In this document: positions 34,862 to 45,600 of the stretch, one piece after another
How positions within the stretch are numbered: the first letter of the stretch is position 1
Layout: every line of letters starts with the position of its first letter
Source of the DNA: an uncultured Acidocella sp.
GTDB lineage: Bacteria; Pseudomonadota; Alphaproteobacteria; Acetobacterales; Acetobacteraceae
Assembly (NCBI RefSeq): GCF_946222605.1
Contig: NZ_CAMIIE010000001.1
Coordinates: 179,456-243,455 of the forward strand
Reading direction: 5' to 3'
Length of the DNA: 64,000 nucleotides
Made by a program: the position numbers and the translations under genes
Notes under the pieces: generated by a model
The model's database searches: none
Told to the model about the DNA's origin: nothing
What the model saw: the letters and a program-made list of their open reading frames with translations, nothing else

Positions 34862-36765
34862 TTTGCCTCCTTGCGGGCTTGATCAAGGGCGGAAAGCCGG
34901 GCCTTCACATCCTCCCGGGCGAATAAGCTCGGCGCATCCGCGGGCAGGCGGCGGCGCCAGTTCGGGTGCTCGTCGGTGGTGCCGGGCAGGTTGGGTGCAT
35001 CCGGGCTGCTCAGCGCATCCTCGATCGGCAGCAGCGCCAGCGCGCAGGCTGATTTGCCGAGATGCCGTGCCGCCGCCAGCGTCACCGGCCCGGCCTCCTG
35101 TGGGCCAGGCTGCGCCGCGCGGCTGGCGCCGGAGCGACGAAACGCCGCCCACAAAGCGGCGCGATCCTCCCCCCGCGCCGCCTCATCCTCGCTGGTGCGC
35201 CCGAGCCGCCGCCGCCAGGCGATATCCTCGCTCCGCCACCAGCCGGCCACCGTCGGCAGATCATGGGTGGTGGTCATCGCCACCGCGTCCGGCGACCAGC
35301 GGGCGGGCGAGACGAAGCTCTTGCCGCGCCGCTCGAACCAGAGCACCCGCATCCCGGCGATCCCGGCGCGCGCCAGATCCGCGCGCAGCCCTTGCGGCAG
35401 CGTGCCGAGATCCTCACCCAGCACGATGGCGCGGTGGCGGGTCGATTCCAGCACGGTCAGGCGCAGCAGATCCTGGAACGGCATTGAGAGATACGCGCCC
35501 TCACGCGGCGAGCGCCCCAGCGGCACCACCCAGAGCCGCTTCAACCCCATCACATGGTCGATGCGCACGCCGCCGGCATGGCGCAGCGCGTGGCGCAGCA
35601 TGGCGAGATAGCCGGAAAACCCGCTGCGCCGCAGCCCCAACGGCGAGAAGCCGGTAATGCCCCAGCCCTGGCCCTCTTGGTTGAACAGATCCGGCGGCGC
35701 GCCGATTTCCAACCCGTTCAACATCTCGCTCTGCCGCCCCCAGGCCTGGGCGCCATCCGCGCTGGTGCCCACCGCCAGATCACTGATCAGCCCGATCCGC
35801 GCTCCCGCCGCCCGGCAGGCTTGCTGGGCCGCCTCCAGCCCGGCCTCCGCCTGCCATTGCAGCCAGGCATGGAAGGCGATCTCCTTGGCATAAGCGGCGG
35901 CGAAATCCGCCAGCGCCGGATTGTCCGGGTGCCGATACGCGTCCGGCCAACGCCGCCAGTCGCAGACGCCCAGATGCAGGCTGAGCGCCTCATACCGCGC
36001 ATGCTGCTCCAGATCCGCCCCGGCCTGCGCCCGATAGGCGGCCAGCCCGGCCTCGTCGATGCCATGATCGAAATCCTGCCGCAGCAAGGCGAGCTTGCGC
36101 GCGGCGGCGCGCGGCCAGTCGATCAGCTCATCCGGCGGGGCGATGGCATCGCGGGCGATGTGCAGCACATTCAGCGCGATGCGGCTGGACGGGGCATAGG
36201 GCGCATAGCGTGTAACATCGCCGGCAAACAACGCGTGGACCGGGCTGAGCGCGATTGCATCCGCCCCTTGCGCCGCCGCCTCGCGCCCATGCGCCGCCAG
36301 CGCCGCGAAATCGCCGATGCCGCCATCATCCGACCGGCGCAGCGCATAAATCTGCAAGGCCAGCCCCCAAAGTCGCCCCTGCGTCTGGGGCAGGCCATAT
36401 GCACGCCCCGGGGCTACGGCGATGTCATACGCCACCCCGCCGATTTCGATGCGATGATAGCCGGCCCGCTCCAGCCCCGGCAGCATGATGCCGCCTGGTT
36501 TTTTCAGCGCTTTCAGCGCCTGGATGGTGCCGTCCTCGTAAATCACCCGCGCTGCGCCGGGCCGGCCCGGCAGGCGCACCGCCTGGCCAACCCAGGCGGT
36601 GTGAAGTTTCCGCGGCTGGTCGGCCTCGCGTTCGCCCAGCGCCTCCAGCACCAGGCGCAGCGTCTCGTCGCTGACAATCTGGGTCTCGCCGCCTGCATCC
36701 CGCCAGCGCCGGGCGATGCCGGCCTTGGCGGCGGCGCGGTACAGATCCGTCACGCGCCCCGCCAC
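34858..36765 (-). CDS. malQ: 4-alpha-glucanotransferase (amylomaltase)
   Basis: The 635-residue protein is a GH77 enzyme: RLWGLALQIYALRR with the following DGGIGDFAAL, GARIGLISDLAVGTSADG, nucleophile Asp in GGVRIDHVMGLKRLWVVP, general acid in VLGEDLGTLP, and TTTHDLPTVAGWW. It transfers alpha-1,4-glucan segments between maltooligosaccharides and releases glucose. In this operon it would lengthen the short stubs left by GlgX and TreY/TreZ so that they can be reused. The first 120 residues are a weakly conserved N-terminal domain. It overlaps treZ by 16 bases and treY by 4. Confidence 0.93.
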   Translation of the reverse strand: MAGRVTDLYRAAAKAGIARRWRDAGGETQIVSDETLRLVLEALGEREADQPRKLHTAWVGQAVRLPGRPGAARVIYEDGTIQALKALKKPGGIMLPGLERAGYHRIEIGGVAYDIAVAPGRAYGLPQTQGRLWGLALQIYALRRSDDGGIGDFAALAAHGREAAAQGADAIALSPVHALFAGDVTRYAPYAPSSRIALNVLHIARDAIAPPDELIDWPRAAARKLALLRQDFDHGIDEAGLAAYRAQAGADLEQHARYEALSLHLGVCDWRRWPDAYRHPDNPALADFAAAYAKEIAFHAWLQWQAEAGLEAAQQACRAAGARIGLISDLAVGTSADGAQAWGRQSEMLNGLEIGAPPDLFNQEGQGWGITGFSPLGLRRSGFSGYLAMLRHALRHAGGVRIDHVMGLKRLWVVPLGRSPREGAYLSMPFQDLLRLTVLESTRHRAIVLGEDLGTLPQGLRADLARAGIAGMRVLWFERRGKSFVSPARWSPDAVAMTTTHDLPTVAGWWRSEDIAWRRRLGRTSEDEAARGEDRAALWAAFRRSGASRAAQPGPQEAGPVTLAAARHLGKSACALALLPIEDALSSPDAPNLPGTTDEHPNWRRRLPADAPSLFAREDVKARLSALDQARKEAK

Positions 36766-38465
36766 AGGCAGGTGGTGCAGGCGGGCAGGGTGCTGGTCAC
36801 TGGCGGACCATAAAGCTGGCGGCCGGATGCGGCCTGCAAGGCCACCGCATCATGCCCGAAATTCGCCGCCAGGGTGAGCAAGCTGCCATCGCTCATCCGC
36901 CAGCTCGCCTGCACCGCATGCAGGCCCAGCGCATGCGCCCCCAGGCTGCGGCAGCCTTGCAAACCCGGGGCGATTTCCTGGGCGCGCAATGCCAGGCAGC
37001 TTCGATAGAGCGCGGTCCAGCTGGTCTCCGGAAAATGCGGTCGGCTGGCTTCGAAGCTGGCGGGATCGTTGGGGTCGGGGATGGTCTCACGCATCTGCGG
37101 ATCGGAAAAGGCCGCGAATTTCGCGAACTCCTTGCGCCTGCCCTCGGTGACGGCCTGGCGCAGCGCGTCATGATGGTCGGTGAAGAACAGAAACAGCGTG
37201 GTCTCGCCGCTTTCTTCGCCAAAGAACAGCATCGGGATCTGCGGGGTGAACAGCAGCAGCGCCACCGCGGCGCGCAGCGCATCCGGATGCGCCAATGCCA
37301 GCAGCCGCTCGCCGAAGGCACGGTTGCCGACCTGGTCGTGATTCTGCAGACAGATCACGAAGGCGCTGGTGGGCAGGGTGGTGCTGTCACGCCCGCGCGG
37401 CGCCCCGCCAGCATGCGGCGAAGGCTCGCCCTGGTAGGCGAAACCTTCCGCCAGGCAGCGCGCCAGCAGCCGCGCGGCATCCTGGAAATCCTCGTAATAG
37501 GCATCCTGCTCGCCGGTCAGCAGCACATGCAGGCAATGGTGAAAATCATCATCCCATTGCGCATCGAAATTCTTCGGCCCGCCGCCGATCAGGCTGGCAT
37601 CATTCTCCTCATTCTCCAGGATCAGATGCACATGCCGCCCTGGCGTGGCGCTGCGGATGGCGCCGGCCAGATCATGCAGGAAATCCTTGTCAGCGATGGC
37701 GTGCACGGCATCGAAACGCAGCCCGTCAAACCGATAATCGCACACCCATTGCAGCGCATTGCCGATGAAGAATTCCCGCACCGCGCGGCAGCGAAAATCG
37801 ATCGCATCGCCCCAGGGGGTGGAGCGGTCCGCGCGGAAGAAATCCTGCGCGTAGGCATGCAGATAATTCCCATCCGGGCCGAAATGATTATAGACGACAT
37901 CGAGAAACACCTGCAGCCCGAGCCCGTGCGCCGCGTCCACCAGCGCCTGCAGCTCAGCCGGGGTCCCGTAGGCGGCATCCGGCGCGTAGGGCAGCACGCC
38001 ATCATAGCCCCAGTTCCAGCGCCCGGGAAAATCCGCCACCGGCATCAGCTGGATGGCGGTGACTCCCAGCGCGGCCAGACGCGGCAGATGCCCCATGACG
38101 CCGGCAAAACCACCCATCGCGCCGACATGCAGCTCATAAATCACCGTCTCGCTGAGAGGCCGCCCGCGCCATGCCAAGTGCTGCCAGGCATAGGTGAGAT
38201 CGACCACCAGGCTCGGCCCATGCACATCCTGCTGCTGTGCGCGCGACGCCGGGTCCGGCACCAGCGTCTCGCCGTCGATCCGATATTGGTAGGCGCTGCC
38301 GGCGGGGGCGGCGGCTTCGATCGTCCATAACCCCGACTCATCGCGCTGCATCGGCTGCGCCGCGTCATCGCGCATCAACTCCACCCTACGCGCCTGTGGA
38401 GCCCAAAGGGTGAAGCGGGTTTGCGCCGGGCTGAGCGGGCACGCGCCGAATTGGATCAGACTCAT
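36750..38465 (-). CDS. treZ: Malto-oligosyltrehalose trehalohydrolase
   Basis: This 571-residue GH13 enzyme has an N-terminal CBM48-like domain (RFTLWAPQARRVELM), then ELHVGAMGGFAGVMGHLPRL, region I VFLDVVYNHFGPDGNYLHAY, nucleophile Asp in GLRFDAVHAIADKDFLHDLA, the general acid Glu in LILENEENDASLIGG, and VICLQNHDQVGNRAFGERL. The VIYELHVG / NHFGPDGNYL forms mark TreZ among GH13 enzymes. It cuts the alpha-1,4 bond next to the trehalose end made by TreY, releasing trehalose. It overlaps glgX by 4 bases. Confidence 0.94.
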   Translation of the reverse strand: MSLIQFGACPLSPAQTRFTLWAPQARRVELMRDDAAQPMQRDESGLWTIEAAAPAGSAYQYRIDGETLVPDPASRAQQQDVHGPSLVVDLTYAWQHLAWRGRPLSETVIYELHVGAMGGFAGVMGHLPRLAALGVTAIQLMPVADFPGRWNWGYDGVLPYAPDAAYGTPAELQALVDAAHGLGLQVFLDVVYNHFGPDGNYLHAYAQDFFRADRSTPWGDAIDFRCRAVREFFIGNALQWVCDYRFDGLRFDAVHAIADKDFLHDLAGAIRSATPGRHVHLILENEENDASLIGGGPKNFDAQWDDDFHHCLHVLLTGEQDAYYEDFQDAARLLARCLAEGFAYQGEPSPHAGGAPRGRDSTTLPTSAFVICLQNHDQVGNRAFGERLLALAHPDALRAAVALLLFTPQIPMLFFGEESGETTLFLFFTDHHDALRQAVTEGRRKEFAKFAAFSDPQMRETIPDPNDPASFEASRPHFPETSWTALYRSCLALRAQEIAPGLQGCRSLGAHALGLHAVQASWRMSDGSLLTLAANFGHDAVALQAASGRQLYGPPVTSTLPACTTCLWRGA

Positions 38466-40552
38466 GACGCCGCGTCAGCGACCAGCAGCAGCACCGCGCG
38501 CGGCGCCACATGCACCTTATCGCCCTCCACGCGCACCGGCTCCAGATCCGGGCGGGCGCTGTCCAGCACCAATGTCCAGCCCATAGCGGGGCCGGGCAAG
38601 GTGTAGTCCCGCGCCTCGGCGGCGGCATTGAACATCGCCAGCGTGATATCGACATGCTCATCGGTTCTCACCGCCCGGCGCAGCGAGAACATCTGCGCCG
38701 CCGCATCCGCCCAGGCCGCTTCATCCAGCATGTTGCCGGACTCATCAAACCAGCTCGCATCCTGAATGCCGGGCAAAATCTCCTTGCGCCCATGCAGGAA
38801 ATGTCCCGGCCGCAGGCTGGGATGCGCCGCCCGCAGCGCAATCGCCTTGCTGGCGAACGCGACCAAGCCCTCATCCTTTTTCGACCAGTCGAGCCAGGAG
38901 ATTTCATTGTCCTGGCAATAGGCGTTGTTATTGCCCTGCTGGGTGCGGCCCATCTCATCGCCGGCCTGCAGCATTGGCGTGCCATGAGAGAGAAACAGTG
39001 AACTCAGCAAGGCGCGCTTGATCGCGGCGCGAGTGTCATTCACTGCCTGGTCCTCGGTCTCACCTTCCTGACCGTAATTGGCGGAATAATTTTCGCCATG
39101 CCCGTCCTTGTTATCCTCGCCATTCGCCTCGTTATGTCGCTCAGCGTAGGTGACGAGGTCATGCACGGTGAACCCGTCATGCGAGGCAATATAATTGATG
39201 CTGGCCCAGCTCTTGCGACGATGATGCTCGAAAATCTCACTCGATCCCATCAGCCTGCCCGCAAGCGCCGCGCGCTGCCCGGCATCGCCACGCCAATAGC
39301 GGCGCAGCGTATCGCGATATTGGTCGTTCCACTCCGCGAAGCCCGGTGGATGATTGCCAAGCTGATAGCCGCCGGGGCCGATATCCCAGGGCTCTGAAAT
39401 CAGTTTTACCCTGGAGAGTACGGGGTCTTGCCGAATCGCGTCGAAGAAGCCGCCATGCGGATCGAACCCGTAGCTCTCCCGCCCCAGCGTTGAGCCAAGA
39501 TCGAAGCGGAACCCGTCAACATGGTAGGTCTCCACCCAATGGCGCAGCGAATCCAGCACCATCTGCAAAACCCGCGGATGCGCCACGTTCAGCGTATTGC
39601 CGCAGCCCGTATCATTCACCAGATAGCGTGGCTTATCCTTCACCGGCTGATAGTAGGAGAGATTGTCCAGGCCACGCCAGGAAAGCGTTGGCCCCATCTC
39701 GCTACCTTCGCAGGTATGGTTATAGACGACATCGAGAATGATCTCGATCCCTGCCTCATGCAGCTTGCGCACCGTCTCGCGAATTTCCCGGCTGCCGGTT
39801 TCAGGATTGGCGAGGTAGGCCGGCTCTGGCGCGAAGAAGGCAAGGGTGGAATAGCCCCAATAATTGCGCAAGCCCTTCTGCTGCAGGAAGTGATCCTGCA
39901 GATAGGCATGCACGGGCAGCAGCTCGATGGCGGTGATGCCAAGCTTAACAAGATGCTCGATGACGCGCGGATTGCCCAACCCCGCGAAACTGCCCCGCTC
40001 GCTCTCGGTTACGTCAGGATGGGTTTTGGTGAGGCCACGCAGATGCGCTTCATAAATCACGCTCTCTTCCCAATCCCGGTGAGGCGGCGCGTCACGACCC
40101 CAGGGAAACGTATCGTTGACCACGACGGCCTTTGGGATGAAATTCGCGGAATCGCGTCGGTCGAAGGACAAATCGCCGCGCGTCGAGCCAACATTATAGC
40201 CAAACAGCGATTCTGAAAATGTCGGAGGTCCTGATAGGCGTTTCGCGTAGGGATCAAGCAGCAGCTTGTTCGGGTTGAAGCGATGTCCGGCCTCCGGCTG
40301 GTAGGGGCCATGGGCGCGATAGCCATAGAGCAAACCAGGCCCCGCCTGCGGGAGATAGCCGTGAAAGATCTCATCCGTGCAATCCGGTAGCTCGATTCGC
40401 CGGACCTCCCGGCGCCCGGCCGGGTTGAACAGGCATAGTTCAATCCTCTGCGCATGCGCGGAAAACACCGCGAAATTCACGCCAAGCCCATCCCAGTGCG
40501 CGCCCAGAGGGTATGGTTTTCCAGGCAGCATTTTTTGCGTCGTCCAAGGCAT
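38462..40552 (-). CDS. glgX: Glycogen debranching enzyme (isoamylase type, GlgX/TreX)
   Basis: The 696-residue enzyme has a CBM48 domain (GVNFAVFSAHAQRIELCLF) followed by a GH13 barrel with region I DVVYNHTCEGSEMGPTLSWR, nucleophile in VDGFRFDLGSTLGRE, general acid in KLISEPWDIGPGGYQLGNHP and YIASHDGFTVHDLV. These are hallmarks of GlgX/TreX. It hydrolyses alpha-1,6 branches of glycogen, yielding linear chains for TreY. Placed with treY and treZ it fills the role of TreX in the TreX-TreY-TreZ route. It lies 3 bases after glgB. Confidence 0.95.
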   Translation of the reverse strand: MPWTTQKMLPGKPYPLGAHWDGLGVNFAVFSAHAQRIELCLFNPAGRREVRRIELPDCTDEIFHGYLPQAGPGLLYGYRAHGPYQPEAGHRFNPNKLLLDPYAKRLSGPPTFSESLFGYNVGSTRGDLSFDRRDSANFIPKAVVVNDTFPWGRDAPPHRDWEESVIYEAHLRGLTKTHPDVTESERGSFAGLGNPRVIEHLVKLGITAIELLPVHAYLQDHFLQQKGLRNYWGYSTLAFFAPEPAYLANPETGSREIRETVRKLHEAGIEIILDVVYNHTCEGSEMGPTLSWRGLDNLSYYQPVKDKPRYLVNDTGCGNTLNVAHPRVLQMVLDSLRHWVETYHVDGFRFDLGSTLGRESYGFDPHGGFFDAIRQDPVLSRVKLISEPWDIGPGGYQLGNHPPGFAEWNDQYRDTLRRYWRGDAGQRAALAGRLMGSSEIFEHHRRKSWASINYIASHDGFTVHDLVTYAERHNEANGEDNKDGHGENYSANYGQEGETEDQAVNDTRAAIKRALLSSLFLSHGTPMLQAGDEMGRTQQGNNNAYCQDNEISWLDWSKKDEGLVAFASKAIALRAAHPSLRPGHFLHGRKEILPGIQDASWFDESGNMLDEAAWADAAAQMFSLRRAVRTDEHVDITLAMFNAAAEARDYTLPGPAMGWTLVLDSARPDLEPVRVEGDKVHVAPRAVLLLVADAAS

Positions 40553-40555
40553 GGT

Positions 40556-42676
40556 CTAAAGCTCCCGCAGATAGAGAACGCCAAGTGGCGGCAGAGACAG
40601 GGACAAGGAGGCCGGCTGGCCATGAGAGGGATGCGGCTCGCTCTCGCGCACACCGCAATGCCCGACACCGGAGCCGCCAAATTCCATCGCATCGGAATTC
40701 AAAATCTCTTCCCACCGTCCTTCCGGTACGCCGACGCGATAATCATGTCTCGGCAAGGGGGTGAAGTTGCAGAGCACTAGAAGCCGTTTCCCGCCCAGCG
40801 CGCCTTGACGTAAGAATGCATAGACGCTTTGCCCAGCATCATCCTCGATCACCCATCGAAACCCGTCTGACATGAAATCACGCTGATACAACGCTGGATT
40901 TTGCGCCAGCGTTGTATTGAGTCGGCGAACCAGCCCCTGCACACCCGCATGCGGTGCATATTGCAGCAGGTGCCAAGGTAGTTCGGCGTTATGGTTCCAT
41001 TCGGTAGGCTGACCAAACTCACAGCCCATGAACAACAGCGTCTTGCCCGGATGCGCCCACATGAAGGCAAGGTAGGCGCGCAGATTGGCGAAGCGCTGCC
41101 ATTCATCGCCCGGCATTTTGCCAAGCAGTGAGCCTTTGCCGTGCACCACCTCATCGTGCGAAATCGGCAGAACAAACCGCTCTGAGAACGCATACACCAA
41201 GCCGAAGGTCAGTTGCCCATGATGATAGGCGCGATGGATCGGATTTTCCTGCACGTAATGCAGGCTGTCATGCATCCACCCCATATTCCATTTATGCGTG
41301 AAGCCCAGACCGCCCTCGGCCACCGGACGGCTGACACCAGGCCAAGCCGTGGATTCCTCAGCAATCAGCAACGCGCCAGGCACCCGCACCGCGATCGTCT
41401 CTGACAGCTCTTTCAGAAATTCCACGGCTTCGAGGTTTTCACGGCCGCCATGGATGTTTGGCAGCCATTGTCCTTCAGCGCGCGAATAATCACGGTAGAG
41501 CATGGAGGCGACGGCATCCACCCGCAGCCCGTCCACCCCATATTGCTCCAACCAAAACAAAGCGCTGGCAATCAAGAATTGCTTCACTTCTATGCGGCCG
41601 AGATTGTAAATCAGCGTATTCCAGTCCTGATGGAAGCCTTCCCGTGGGTCTTGATGCTCATAGAGGTGGGTGCCATCAAACATCGCCAGCCCGTGTTGGT
41701 CGGATGGAAAATGTGCCGGCACCCAATCCAGGATCACACCCAAACCTGCCTCATGGCAGGCGTCAACAAAGCGTGCGAATGCTTCTGGTGTACCCATTTC
41801 AGGCATCGGCGCGAATTGGCTGAGTGGCTGATAGCCCCAGGAGCCACCAAACGGGTGGGCCATGACCGGTAAGAGTTCGATATGCGTAAACCCGAGATCT
41901 TTCGTGTAGGGTACAAGCCGGGCTGCCAACTCGTCCCAATCGTAACACGTGCCATTGTGATGACGCATCCAAGATGGCGCGTGCACTTCATAGATGGAAA
42001 GTGGTGCATTATCGGGAACAGGCGAGCGTCGCGGCACGGCTGGCAGTGGCGCCGCTACGACCGATGCCGTCGCCGGGGGCAATTCCGCTTGTCGTGCCAC
42101 GGGATCGGCTTTTAAGGGCAGTAAGCCGTCCGAGCCAAGAATTTCATATTTATACAAACTACCCGCCGGTACGCGTGGTATAAAAATCTCCCATATTCCA
42201 CCATCGCGCCGACGCATGGCGTGGCGTCGTCCATCCCAGCCATTGAAGCCGCCAACCACGGAAACGCGTCGCGCATTTGGCGCCCAAACCGCGAATCGAA
42301 TACCCGGCACGCCATCAATCTCCAGCATCCGCGCGCCGAGGCAATCTGCCAGCAGATGCTGCTTCCCTTGGCCAAGCAAGAAAAGATCAAAGTCAGACAA
42401 CAAAGTTCCGAAGCTGTACGGATCCTCGAATTCCTCCCTCACACCACCCCAATCGACCCGTAGCCGGTAGGCGGCTGGCGCATCCAGCCGTGCCTCCCAC
42501 ACACCGTTCTCAAGATGCTGTGCTTCAGCGAAAGGTGCGCCAGTAGGGCTTATCAATTCCACGCGGCTGGCATATGGCAGCAGCAGACGAACAATCGTTC
42601 CGTGAGGTCCAAGCAAAGCAAAGGGATCGCCATGCCGCCCTTCAGCCAAAGCCTGAAGTGCCGGATCAAGCATCAT
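40556..42676 (-). CDS. glgB: 1,4-alpha-glucan branching enzyme
   Basis: The 706-residue protein has two N-terminal CBM48-like domains (LEPGR-type start DPFALLGPHG; then GIRFAVWAPNARRVSVVGGF) and a GH13_9 barrel with GVILDWVPAHFPSDQHGL, nucleophile Asp in VDGLRVDAVASMLYRDYSR, general acid Glu in LLIAEESTAWPGV and FVLPISHDEVVHGKGSL. It makes alpha-1,6 branches on linear glucan produced by GlgE. The first of two adjacent ATGs is used; GGGAAG lies just upstream. The gene starts inside the end of treS (11-base overlap). GC is clearly lower than in treY-treZ. Confidence 0.96.
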   Translation of the reverse strand: MMLDPALQALAEGRHGDPFALLGPHGTIVRLLLPYASRVELISPTGAPFAEAQHLENGVWEARLDAPAAYRLRVDWGGVREEFEDPYSFGTLLSDFDLFLLGQGKQHLLADCLGARMLEIDGVPGIRFAVWAPNARRVSVVGGFNGWDGRRHAMRRRDGGIWEIFIPRVPAGSLYKYEILGSDGLLPLKADPVARQAELPPATASVVAAPLPAVPRRSPVPDNAPLSIYEVHAPSWMRHHNGTCYDWDELAARLVPYTKDLGFTHIELLPVMAHPFGGSWGYQPLSQFAPMPEMGTPEAFARFVDACHEAGLGVILDWVPAHFPSDQHGLAMFDGTHLYEHQDPREGFHQDWNTLIYNLGRIEVKQFLIASALFWLEQYGVDGLRVDAVASMLYRDYSRAEGQWLPNIHGGRENLEAVEFLKELSETIAVRVPGALLIAEESTAWPGVSRPVAEGGLGFTHKWNMGWMHDSLHYVQENPIHRAYHHGQLTFGLVYAFSERFVLPISHDEVVHGKGSLLGKMPGDEWQRFANLRAYLAFMWAHPGKTLLFMGCEFGQPTEWNHNAELPWHLLQYAPHAGVQGLVRRLNTTLAQNPALYQRDFMSDGFRWVIEDDAGQSVYAFLRQGALGGKRLLVLCNFTPLPRHDYRVGVPEGRWEEILNSDAMEFGGSGVGHCGVRESEPHPSHGQPASLSLSLPPLGVLYLREL

Positions 42677-45600
42677 GTTCTTCCCGCACTAAAATCTGGG
42701 ATGCAATAGCGGCGAGACCACGAATCGGAATGCTGATCCAACTTGGCCGGTTAGCGGCCTCGTAACAAATCTCGTAAGCTGCCTTCTCGATCAAGAAAAG
42801 TTGAAGAAGCTCGCCTTGCCTTTGCTGACTTATTTCTGTGTAAGCCCTAATGAACTCAGCGTGCATCGTCTCACAGAACCGATGTAACGGAGCTTTGGCT
42901 TGGGTCTTTTCCGGGGTTATCTGTCCTTGTTGAGCGACAGCAATGGCGTAATCGAAACTGCGCAGCAGTCCAGCCACATCGCGTGTCGGCGCACTCTTCG
43001 CTCGCCGCTCTGCAAGAGGTTTTGACGGTTCGCCTTCAAAATCAATGATCCAGGCGTCACCCTTATTGACGAGGACTTGCCCTAAATGAAAATCGCCATG
43101 GACGCGCGTTGCCAATGTCCCTTCGCCAGTCAATGCAAGCCGTGGTAGCAAATTTAGCAGATCCCCTGAGCATTTACGTAGGAACCTTGCGGACTTCGCT
43201 GTCTGCTCATCAGGATATTCTTTCAGCTTCTCGATCGCTGCCAAAGCTGCCTCAAGCTGTTTGAATGTAGCCTCGCCCCATTTCTTGGCCTCGTCGCGCG
43301 ACACGGTTGCTGGCGTGAAGGATTTGTCTGCACACGGTCGGGCTAAGACTTCGTGTAGCTCTGCTAATCTAGTGCCGACAGCGCGGGCGAAGCTCGCGTA
43401 GGCGTTCATGAGATCTGCTTCATCCTCCGAATCGCGGCCGTCAATGCCCATCTGATCGATAAACCGATCAAGATAATTCAACGTATATTGCCAAGCATCA
43501 CCTTGATTTTCTTGAAAAGACTGTGCAACGACAATTGAATAAACCTCACCATCAGGTTTGGTCATCATAATTTCCCCCAACAGCGAAGGCGTATTGGTAA
43601 AGCCCTGCTGCGTCAAATACCGCATCATTTCAACTTCAGGATTGATGCCGTAATTCACACGTCGTATCAATTTAATAACGAGCTTCTGAGCGACAATCAA
43701 TGAACTGTTGGACTGTTCGGCGGAAAGGCGGCGAATTTCCGGCTCTGCGGGTAGCTCGATTGCGGCAAGCGGCGCCTCAGGATGGCAAACGATAGTAGCT
43801 CCATCAGCGACCTCGACCGTCTGTCCAGCGCGCAGCGCGCGCACCATCTGTACCGGAAAAGAATCTAACGCAAACGCATCAGTAAGATAGCCGAGGCGGC
43901 GCCCCTGGCGCATGCGCGCCAATGCCAATTGTGAAGGCAATGGTGCATTTGTCTCCCCGTCCCAGGAAATTCCTAACGGCAAATTGAAGCGCTGCAAATG
44001 GCCTTTCACCTGCACTTCGACTTCAGCGAACAAAATGTCTTGCAACCGCTCAGAAATGGCCTCCATTCGTGTTAAGCGTACTTCGGCGATGTCCTGGTCC
44101 TTGACTGGGAACCAACGCCTACGGACTAAGTAGGATGGAAGAATATCAGCTTCCAAAATTCGTCTTGCAGGTCCTTCGGCGATTTCATTCACGTTTTTGC
44201 GGATAACAATTGTTGTCAATTCTGGCATTGGTGTGGAGGGTTTAATATGCCAGGGCGGTAATGCCTCCTCCGTGGCGAGTACAAACCAGTAAAATCCAAA
44301 CGGTGGCAGCGTCAGAAGATAAGTTAGTTGCCCAATAGCTGGAAATCCAGAGCCGCCAATGAGATCCACGGGCACAAGCCCTTCGAATGCGGATAGATCC
44401 AACTCTACCGCTTGCGCGGTACGTGATAAATTATAAACGCAGAGGATTTTTTCCTCGTCTCCGGAATCGTTGGTAAAACGGCGTAGAAATGCGAGAATTC
44501 GACGGTTTGCAGGATAAAGGAATTGCTGTGTCCCGCGGCCGAAAGATTTGTGTCTCTTGCGTACGGCCAGCATCCTCCGCATCCAATTCAACAGCGAATA
44601 TTGATCTGCCGATTGGCGTTCAACATTAACAGCGTCGAAGCCGCTGATTGCATCCATGACAGCCGGAAGCACAAGATCTGCGGGATTTGCACGAGAAAAG
44701 CCGCCATTCCTGTCGGGTGACCATTGCATTGGGGTGCGCACCCCATCTCTATCACCAAGATGAATGTTATCGCCCATGCCGATTTCATCACCATAATAGA
44801 TGACTGGTGTACCGGGCATCGAAAGCAAGAGCCCATTCATCAATTCAATCCGTCGACGATCATGATCCATTAATGGCGCCAGACGCCGACGTATGCCGAG
44901 ATTGATACGTGCACGCTTGTCGGCAGCGTAAGTGTTCCAGAGATAATCGCGCTCAGAGTCAGTTACCATTTCTAACGTCAATTCGTCATGATTGCGAAGG
45001 AAAATCGCCCATTGGCAAGACGCCGGAATCTCCGGCGTTTGCCTCATAATATCTGTTATTGGAAACCGATCTTCCTGCGCGATCGCCATGTACATCCGAG
45101 GCATCAAGGGAAAGTGGAAAGACATATGGCACTCATCGCCATTCCCAAAATATTGCTGTGCATCTTCTGGCCATTGGTTCGCCTCTGCAAGTAGCATACG
45201 GCCCGGTGCATGGGCATCCAACGCCGTGCGGATCTGACGTAAAACGGCGTGGGTTTCCGGCAGATTTTCATTGTTAGTGCCGTCGCGTTCAATCAAATAA
45301 GGCACTGCATCGAGGCGCAGGCCATCTACTCCAAGGTCAAGCCAGAAGCGCATGACCTTTAAAACCTCTTTTATAACTTGTGGATTGTCAAAATTTAAAT
45401 CAGGCTGGTGATGATAAAAGCGGTGCCAATAGAACGCGTTAGCGGTTTCGTCCCAAGTCCAGTTGCTCTTTTCTGAATCGACGAAAATAATCCGTGTCTG
45501 CTCATATTTTTTGTCGCTGTCAGACCATACATAAAAATTTCTGTAGGCGGATCCTGGTTTTGACAAACGTGCACGCTGAAACCATGGATGCTGATCGGAT

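Noticed and set aside
36852..38330. A 492-residue plus-strand frame antisense to treZ
   Set aside because: treZ is complete on the minus strand; the frame shows no domain.
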